Source: Spirochaeta sp. UBA5339 (lineage in GTDB: Bacteria > Spirochaetota > Spirochaetia > DSM-2461). From it: 64,000 nucleotides of DNA. Made by a program: the position numbers and the translations under genes. The stretch covers positions 1-64,000 of the forward strand of contig DHQL01000012.1 of assembly GCA_002408085.1 (NCBI GenBank). The letters are read 5' to 3'. Positions 59,096 to 64,000 of the stretch are shown in pieces. Numbering within the stretch: position 1 is the first letter of the stretch; every line of letters starts with the position of its first letter. Below the pieces are notes generated by a model, which saw only the letters and a list, made by a program, of their open reading frames with translations, made no database searches and was not told the origin of the DNA.

Positions 59096-61353
59096 GAAGT
59101 ATAGAGTGAGATCTCCCTGCCTTCTGTGAGGCTGATCTCTTCATCGTCCACCCTGATTTTTATCCCGCCGTCGGCAGTGAAGCTGATGCTCTTCTCCAGG
59201 GGATCGTATTTGACCCTCAGATGGACTCCCCTGTGGAGAACCGAGAAACTGACCCGTCCCCAGGATGCGGGAAAGGAGGGATTGAAACTCAGCCCCTCTG
59301 CGGTCCGTTCCATATCGGCAAAACCGTTTATCAGGGCTATTCGGGCTCCCCCCATGGCAGCCAGATGAATTCCGTTGTCCGTATTTCCCTCAAGATCCTC
59401 CAGATCCAGAAAGAGATTCTTTTTGAAATGCTCCTCGGCATCATTCTGAAATCCCGCCAGGGCCGCCGCCACCGACTGCACCGCCGATGAGAGGGAGGAG
59501 TCGCCGCTGGTCAGGGGATCGTAATAGGCGTAGTTGGCTGCAATGCACTCTCTGCTGAAGTACTGTTTCTCCAGAAACATGGCCATCAGAACATCCGGCT
59601 GTTTCATAACCCTGTGGCGGTAGATCTTCAGGGGGTGGTAGAAGAGCAGAAGGGGCCTGTTCTCTTCGGGGGTGTTCTCCCAGTCCCAGGGCGCCTTCTC
59701 CAGAAAGGAGTCGTCCTGTTTGTACACCTGTGAGTTCTCCATCATCGGCAGATAGAACCTGCCTGCCATATCCAGCCAGGAATCTGTTTCATCGGGAGTC
59801 AGACCGATCCTTCCTGAAAGCTCCTCCATAAACTCCGGGTGTTCCTCCTTCATCTCAAGGGCCACAGCCTCGGCATAGCGCAGATGTTCCCGGGCCATCA
59901 GGTTGGTATAGAAGTTGTTGTCCACACATGCGGTATACTCGTCGGGGCCGGTGACGCAGTGGAGGCAGAATCCCTTCCCCGGCACCTCCACCGCAAAATT
60001 TGCCCAGAACCGGGCGGTCTCAAAGAGCATCTCCGCTCCTCCCTCCACAAGGAGGCTCCGGTCGCCTGTATTGTCCAGATAGCTCTTCATACCCCAGATA
60101 ATATCGGCATTGATATGAAACTGCGCCGTTCCGGCAGGGAAGAAGGCGGAGCACTCACGGCCGTCAATGGTCCGCCAGGGGTAGAGGGCTCCCTTTTCCG
60201 AGAGCTCTGCGGCCCGCTCCCGGGCCTCCTTCAGATGACGGATTCTGTACTCCACAAGGCTTCGTGCACGGTCTGTATCCATGGTGTTCAGGGCTCCCTG
60301 TATGTAGATGTCCGCATCCCAGAAGTAGTGGCCGTTGTAGCCGGCGCTGCTCAGTCCCTTGGCAGAGCCGCTGCGAATGGGATCGCAGCCCGTGGATTGA
60401 AGAAGACCGTAGGAGGCATAGCGGAGGGCTCTGGTGTAGGCGGGTATTTTCTCGACCTCAATATCCGCCTTCTTCCAGAACTCCCCAAGATATTCCTCCT
60501 GCTCCTTCAAGGCATTTTCAAAGCAGTCCTTCTGAATGCAGAGATCCAGCTCGGAAAGGGCGCTGCTTATCAGGCCTTCCGCCCCGGTACCGCTGCTGAA
60601 GACAGCTTCAATGGGCCATAGGGCTTCACCGCTGTCGCTCAGATCAAAGTCCTGATAGAACTCGGCAAAGACTCCGGCCCCTGAGCCTCCTATCCGTCCC
60701 GGGGCATTCATCCCGGCGGCACAGGCATAACTGATGCCGCTGGAAGCTGTGGTCTCCTCTATAAGGCAGACAGAGCCGTCGAGGCGGCAGCTGCTGTTTC
60801 TGAATATGTCATCCCCCAGGGCTTCGGTCTTTCGGGGGTCGCTGCTCTCTTCACCGTTTCTGTCGGGGGTCTTTATTCTGCGGACAATCCGGCAGCGGCC
60901 CCAGCCTCTGAGGGTAATACGGCTGTAGAGCCGATTCGGATGGGTCAGAGAACAGAGAGTCTCCTCTTTGATTCTGAAGACACTGCCTTCGGCGTTTTTT
61001 ACTGTGGATCGGAGGGTTCTGATTCCCCTGAGCATATCCAACTCAATGATTCCTTCGGTAAACTCAAGGATCTCTTCCCTTCCTGAGGTCCGGTCCTGAA
61101 TCTCCCAGTCCAGCACATCGGCCAGGGGAACCATTATCTGCTGCTCTGAGGGATAGCCGTAGGCCTTCTCTCCGTAGGTGATAGGGGCAGACTCAAAGAA
61201 TCCGTTCATATAGGTACCGGGACTCTCTCCCGGTACAGAGGCGGGAACTCCCAGAAGACCGCTTCCCGAAAAAAGGAGGGGCTTCAGGTTGTCGGGGAGA
61301 ACACCCTTTTTGAACTCCCCTGTTAGGGTCCATTGAGATTGATCATCCATTTT
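59092..61353 (-). CDS. GH65 disaccharide phosphorylase
   Basis: The 753-residue protein has an N-terminal beta-sandwich (1-~270), an (alpha/alpha)6 barrel, and a C-terminal beta part (SFTADGGIKIRVDDEEISLT). The general acid is Glu472 in TGPDEYTACVDNNFYTN, the GH65 hallmark, and barrel blocks such as SAGYNGHYFWDADIYIQGAL match kojibiose/maltose/trehalose phosphorylases. It splits an alpha-glucoside with phosphate to beta-glucose-1-phosphate. The start ATG follows GGGAG and lies 16 bases after the permease stop, so it is in the sugar ABC operon. No beta-phosphoglucomutase gene is in view. Which disaccharide is unclear. Confidence 0.88.
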   Translation of the reverse strand, partial: KMDDQSQWTLTGEFKKGVLPDNLKPLLFSGSGLLGVPASVPGESPGTYMNGFFESAPITYGEKAYGYPSEQQIMVPLADVLDWEIQDRTSGREEILEFTEGIIELDMLRGIRTLRSTVKNAEGSVFRIKEETLCSLTHPNRLYSRITLRGWGRCRIVRRIKTPDRNGEESSDPRKTEALGDDIFRNSSCRLDGSVCLIEETTASSGISYACAAGMNAPGRIGGSGAGVFAEFYQDFDLSDSGEALWPIEAVFSSGTGAEGLISSALSELDLCIQKDCFENALKEQEEYLGEFWKKADIEVEKIPAYTRALRYASYGLLQSTGCDPIRSGSAKGLSSAGYNGHYFWDADIYIQGALNTMDTDRARSLVEYRIRHLKEARERAAELSEKGALYPWRTIDGRECSAFFPAGTAQFHINADIIWGMKSYLDNTGDRSLLVEGGAEMLFETARFWANFAVEVPGKGFCLHCVTGPDEYTACVDNNFYTNLMAREHLRYAEAVALEMKEEHPEFMEELSGRIGLTPDETDSWLDMAGRFYLPMMENSQVYKQDDSFLEKAPWDWENTPEENRPLLLFYHPLKIYRHRVMKQPDVLMAMFLEKQYFSRECIAANYAYYDPLTSGDSSLSSAVQSVAAALAGFQNDAEEHFKKNLFLDLEDLEGNTDNGIHLAAMGGARIALINGFADMERTAEGLSFNPSFPASWGRVSFSVLHRGVHLRVKYDPLEKSISFTADGGIKIRVDDEEISLTEGREISLYTS

Positions 61354-61369
61354 TATCTCCCATGAAATA

Positions 61370-62470
61370 TCAGCCTTTGACTGATCCGGCCATAAGACCT
61401 CTGACAAAGAACCTCTGAAGTCCGAAGAATACAGCAAGGGGAATGATCATACTCATAAAGGCTCCCGAAGTAAGAAGGTGCCAGTCCTGTCCCTTTTCAC
61501 CGACCATGGCGGCGAGAGCGGAGGTGACGACTCTGTTCTTGTCTCCCAGGAAGACCAGGGCCACAAGATAGTCGTTCCATACCCAGAGAAACTGAAAGAT
61601 CGCAAAGCTGGCCAGGGCGGGAATGGAGAGGGGCAGTACCAGACGGACAAAGGTTGTAAAGGGTGTTGCTCCGTCCAGATAGGCGGACTCGAAGATATCT
61701 CTCGGCAGGGTGCTGATATAGTTGTAGAGGAGGTAGACCGCCAGAGGCAGTCCGAAGCCCGTATGGGCCATCCACATGCAGAGAAAGGTTCCGGTGATGC
61801 CCCAGCGTGTAAAGTCCCGGAGCACAGGGATCAGTGCAATCTGCAGAGGAACGACCAGCAGGGCCACAACCATGATAAACAGTGGCTTTCGTCCCGGAAA
61901 TTCCATCCAGGCGAAGGCATAGGCCGCAAAGGCGGCGATAAGAATGGGTATTACCGTGGCGGGTATGCTGACGGCAATGGAGTTGAGTACGGCGGAGGAG
62001 AAGTTGTTTCCCTGGCGATAGATGGTGTTGCCGTTGGCATCGGTAAACTGTACGGTTCCTCCCGAAAGGACGTCCCGGTAGTTCTGCAGGGTGAGGTTGG
62101 CGCCGAAGCCGACCCACTTCTCTTCATAAACATCGATCCGTCTGGACCGTTTGTTGCCGTACCAGCGCAGTTCCCTTCCGTCTTCAAGGGCAACACCCTG
62201 GCGCCACTCTTCAAAGGAGGCCGTGACCCCTTCAATTTCGACAGGGCCATTGGGATCTGTTTCCCGGGGGAGCTGAAGCTCTTCGGTTTTGGCAAAGGTC
62301 TTATGGGGCAGTACCGACCACCATCCTGTGGCAAAGATGTCCGCAGGGTCCCGGAAGGAGGTGACCAGAATTCCCAGGGTGGGGACGGTCCATACCAGCA
62401 CGATGGACAGAAGAACAACGGCTACAAGTATTCGTTTTGCAGGTGATGTTTTCAGATTTGATTCACTCAT
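61370..62470 (-). CDS. Sugar ABC transporter permease, MalG-type
   Basis: The 366-residue inner-membrane protein ends in the MalG-type EAA loop (YLDGATPFTTFVRLVLPLSI), and has LLVVPLQIALIPV and GTFLCMWMAHTGFGLPLAVY. Between TM1 (residues ~13-33) and TM2 (~170) lies a ~130-residue periplasmic segment (SVLPHKTFAKTEELQLPRET to RQGNNFSSAVL) that ordinary ~280-residue MalG proteins lack. It overlaps the upstream permease by ATGA and feeds the GH65 phosphorylase. Confidence 0.88.
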   Translation of the reverse strand: MSESNLKTSPAKRILVAVVLLSIVLVWTVPTLGILVTSFRDPADIFATGWWSVLPHKTFAKTEELQLPRETDPNGPVEIEGVTASFEEWRQGVALEDGRELRWYGNKRSRRIDVYEEKWVGFGANLTLQNYRDVLSGGTVQFTDANGNTIYRQGNNFSSAVLNSIAVSIPATVIPILIAAFAAYAFAWMEFPGRKPLFIMVVALLVVPLQIALIPVLRDFTRWGITGTFLCMWMAHTGFGLPLAVYLLYNYISTLPRDIFESAYLDGATPFTTFVRLVLPLSIPALASFAIFQFLWVWNDYLVALVFLGDKNRVVTSALAAMVGEKGQDWHLLTSGAFMSMIIPLAVFFGLQRFFVRGLMAGSVKG

Positions 62471-63549
62471 TTGAGCACCTCCCTTCCTCTGAACTGTCTG
62501 AGGTTGTAGGCCAGAACAGGGATTATGACAACAAGCAGGACCACCGCAATGGCCGAGGCCTGTCCCGAATGACCGTAGGTGAACTGCCGGAGGTAGAATT
62601 CGTTGGCAATTACATTGGTTCCGAAGTTGCCTCCGGTCATGACCCGTACAATATCAAAGAGCTTCAGGCTGAAGATCAGAATGGTGGTGGTTACTGTGAC
62701 AATGGTGGGCATAATGTAGGGAATTGTTATCTTGAAGAAAATGGTAAAGGCTCCCGCACCGTCCACCCTGGCAGCCTCGTTGATCTCCTCGGGGATCGCC
62801 TTGATGGCTGAGGAGAGGATTACCATGGCGTATCCCGTCTGGAGCCAGACCATAATGACAATCAGGAAGAAGTTGTTCCAGAAGGGCATAAGCAACCAGG
62901 CCTGGGCCTTCCCTCCCAGTCCTACGACGATGGCGTTGAGCAGGCCGATCTCGGTCACATTGATCCCCTCGCCCTTGTAGGCGTAGATAAATTTCCATAT
63001 TACCCCGGCCCCCACAAAGGAGATGGCCATGGGCATGAATATCAGGGACTTGAAGACTTTTTCAGCTTTGCTTCGGTCCGAGAGAACCGCTATGATCAGA
63101 CCCATAATCACGCAGAAGGAGGTTCCGAAGATCATCCACAGCAGGTTGTTCCGGAAGGCTTCCACCATGATGGGGTCGGTAAAGGCAAATTTATAGTTGT
63201 CCAGAAAGACAAATCCCCGTCCGTGGGCATCGGCGAAGCTGAGGCGCAGGGAACGGAGTGTGGGCAGGACAAGGGCCCATATAAGGGTTATGACCGCAGG
63301 GCCCGCAAAGACCATGGCTACCGCAATGGAGCGGATTTTGCGGGGGGCGGATTCTGCGATGGCATTGAGAACATAGAAGAGGAGGGCTACCGAGCCCAGT
63401 CCCCAGGCAACCGCCGTAATGGTCATCAGTATTTTTTGATTCTGCAGATTCTGCAGAAGCTGAAATCCTCCGATCAGTACCACCAGGGTCACTGCGATCA
63501 GAAGTATAAGTTGAATGGGGTTCCATCTGGAATCGATATCCCGGCTCAT
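62467..63549 (-). CDS. Sugar ABC transporter permease, MalF-type
   Basis: The 360-residue protein has about eight helices. The EAA loop is near residues 260-280 (EINEAARVDGAGAFTIFFKI, then TIPYIMPTIV). Additional N-terminal helices (residues ~14-35, ~40-62 and ~75-95) precede the transport core, as in MalF-like proteins with extra TM segments. It forms the channel with the MalG-type protein. The binding-protein gene upstream is separated by a stem-loop, usual for making more binding protein than permease. Confidence 0.9.
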   Translation of the reverse strand: MSRDIDSRWNPIQLILLIAVTLVVLIGGFQLLQNLQNQKILMTITAVAWGLGSVALLFYVLNAIAESAPRKIRSIAVAMVFAGPAVITLIWALVLPTLRSLRLSFADAHGRGFVFLDNYKFAFTDPIMVEAFRNNLLWMIFGTSFCVIMGLIIAVLSDRSKAEKVFKSLIFMPMAISFVGAGVIWKFIYAYKGEGINVTEIGLLNAIVVGLGGKAQAWLLMPFWNNFFLIVIMVWLQTGYAMVILSSAIKAIPEEINEAARVDGAGAFTIFFKITIPYIMPTIVTVTTTILIFSLKLFDIVRVMTGGNFGTNVIANEFYLRQFTYGHSGQASAIAVVLLVVIIPVLAYNLRQFRGREVLK

Positions 63550-63574
63550 TTCATTCTCCTTTTGACTGTAAACA

Positions 63575-63603
63575 GGAGCAAAGGCCCGGAAGGCCCCTGC
63601 TCC
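63575..63603 (-). terminator. Stem-loop between binding-protein and permease genes
   Basis: On the minus strand GGAGCA (63603-63598) and TGCTCC (63580-63575) pair, with an inner GGCC/GGCC stem. It lies 32 bases after the binding-protein stop and 26 bases before the permease start, where such stem-loops usually reduce downstream expression. Confidence 0.6.
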
Positions 63604-63634
63604 TTAAGTCGGTTAATTCAGATTACAGAGCCGG

Positions 63635-64000
63635 TTATTCGGCAGGCCAGGATGCATCAATGGCTGTCAGGGCTTCATCAAGAGATTTGGCTCCTGAAAC
63701 ATAGGCTGTCATCTCCTTCCAGAAGGAACCGGCACCGACGGCACCGGGCATCAGGTCGGAACCGTCAAAGCGGACGCTGGTGGCATTCTGGATAACCTCT
63801 GCAACCTTTCTGTCCACCTCATTGGTGTACCAGCTGAGCTGAGAGTCCTTGTGGGGGCTGATGGCTCCGCCGGCCTTTACCCAGCCCTCAACAGAGGCAC
63901 CGGTGGCAAAATACTGCATAACCATCCTGACTTCGGGTCTGTCGTTGAACATGGCATAGATGTCTCCGGCTACCAGAACCGGGCGTCCCAGAGAGGGATC
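63635..64000 (-). CDS. Sugar ABC transporter substrate-binding protein, C-terminal end (runs off window)
   Basis: The last ~121 residues are present; the N-terminal part lies beyond 64000. Visible features are PVLVAGDIYAMFNDRPEVR, YFATGASVEGWVKAGGAISPHK and a helical C-terminus ending SLDEALTAIDASWPAE, which is the closing part of a family 1 (MalE/UgpB-like) solute-binding protein. It should deliver an alpha-glucoside to the two permeases. No ATPase gene is seen in the operon part shown, so it is either further upstream or shared. Confidence 0.8.
   Translation of the reverse strand, partial: DPSLGRPVLVAGDIYAMFNDRPEVRMVMQYFATGASVEGWVKAGGAISPHKDSQLSWYTNEVDRKVAEVIQNATSVRFDGSDLMPGAVGAGSFWKEMTAYVSGAKSLDEALTAIDASWPAE

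Noticed and set aside
1..64000. CRISPR array, tRNA, rRNA, complete insertion sequence or prophage
   Set aside because: No regularly spaced direct repeats, cloverleaf-like genes, rRNA blocks, transposase or phage structural genes were seen on either strand.

Overview
The window reads as chromosome from a diderm, motile, fermentative anaerobe. It encodes a TolC/RND/membrane-fusion efflux set, TRAP and ABC uptake, a chemoreceptor, many oxygen-sensitive Fe-S flavoenzymes, and butyrate formation through Ptb/Buk. Gene style (lipoprotein signals, HD-GYP protein, sugar ABC genes next to a GH65 phosphorylase) makes me favour a free-living spirochaete, but no marker gene is present and this is only an inference. 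I see no rRNA, tRNA, CRISPR array or complete insertion sequence.

Layout. 1-4.7 kb is visibly AT-rich and foreign-looking: the 3' end of an Rhs/YD-repeat protein, a small membrane protein, two broken M23-peptidase remnants, two paralogous lipoproteins, a secreted protein and a BrnT/BrnA-type toxin-antitoxin pair. From 5 kb onward the DNA is GC-richer. 5.0-10.8 kb holds a tungstate-type ABC transporter (tupABC, minus strand) divergent from two MoeA genes, the second fused to a periplasmic-binding-protein-like domain. 10.9-47.8 kb is a catabolic island: four FMN/Fe-S/FAD enzymes of the 2,4-dienoyl-CoA reductase type, an SDR divergent from a 6-oxocamphor-hydrolase-like beta-diketone hydrolase, a beta-keto acid cleavage enzyme (BKACE), two thiolases, an acetoacetate-type CoA-transferase, Ptb, Buk, crotonase, a 4-hydroxybutyryl-CoA-dehydratase-like protein, 3-hydroxybutyryl-CoA dehydrogenase, a membrane-anchored AraC regulator, an unusual NuoG/GltD fusion with a NuoF-tail ferredoxin, a FAD reductase, three MFS carriers, a chemoreceptor, and a TRAP transporter with its LysR regulator. 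47.9-57.1 kb carries an HD-GYP protein and an RND efflux operon divergent from a two-component system. 57.2-64 kb carries arginine deiminase, a class II aldolase, and a GH65 phosphorylase behind a sugar ABC transporter whose binding protein runs off the window.

How the genes may work together. The SDR, the cyclic beta-diketone hydrolase and the BKACE enzyme fit reductive dearomatisation of a phloroglucinol-like phenol: ring reduction to a cyclic 1,3-diketone, hydrolytic ring opening, then acetyl-CoA-dependent cleavage of the resulting beta-keto acid to acetoacetate and a CoA ester. The CoA-transferase and thiolases activate and split the C4 units. Hbd, crotonase and Ptb/Buk dispose of electrons and make ATP as butyrate. 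The Fe-S flavoenzymes and the NuoG/GltD module would supply or consume reducing equivalents. Each enzyme family is well supported by motifs; the substrate assignment is inference.
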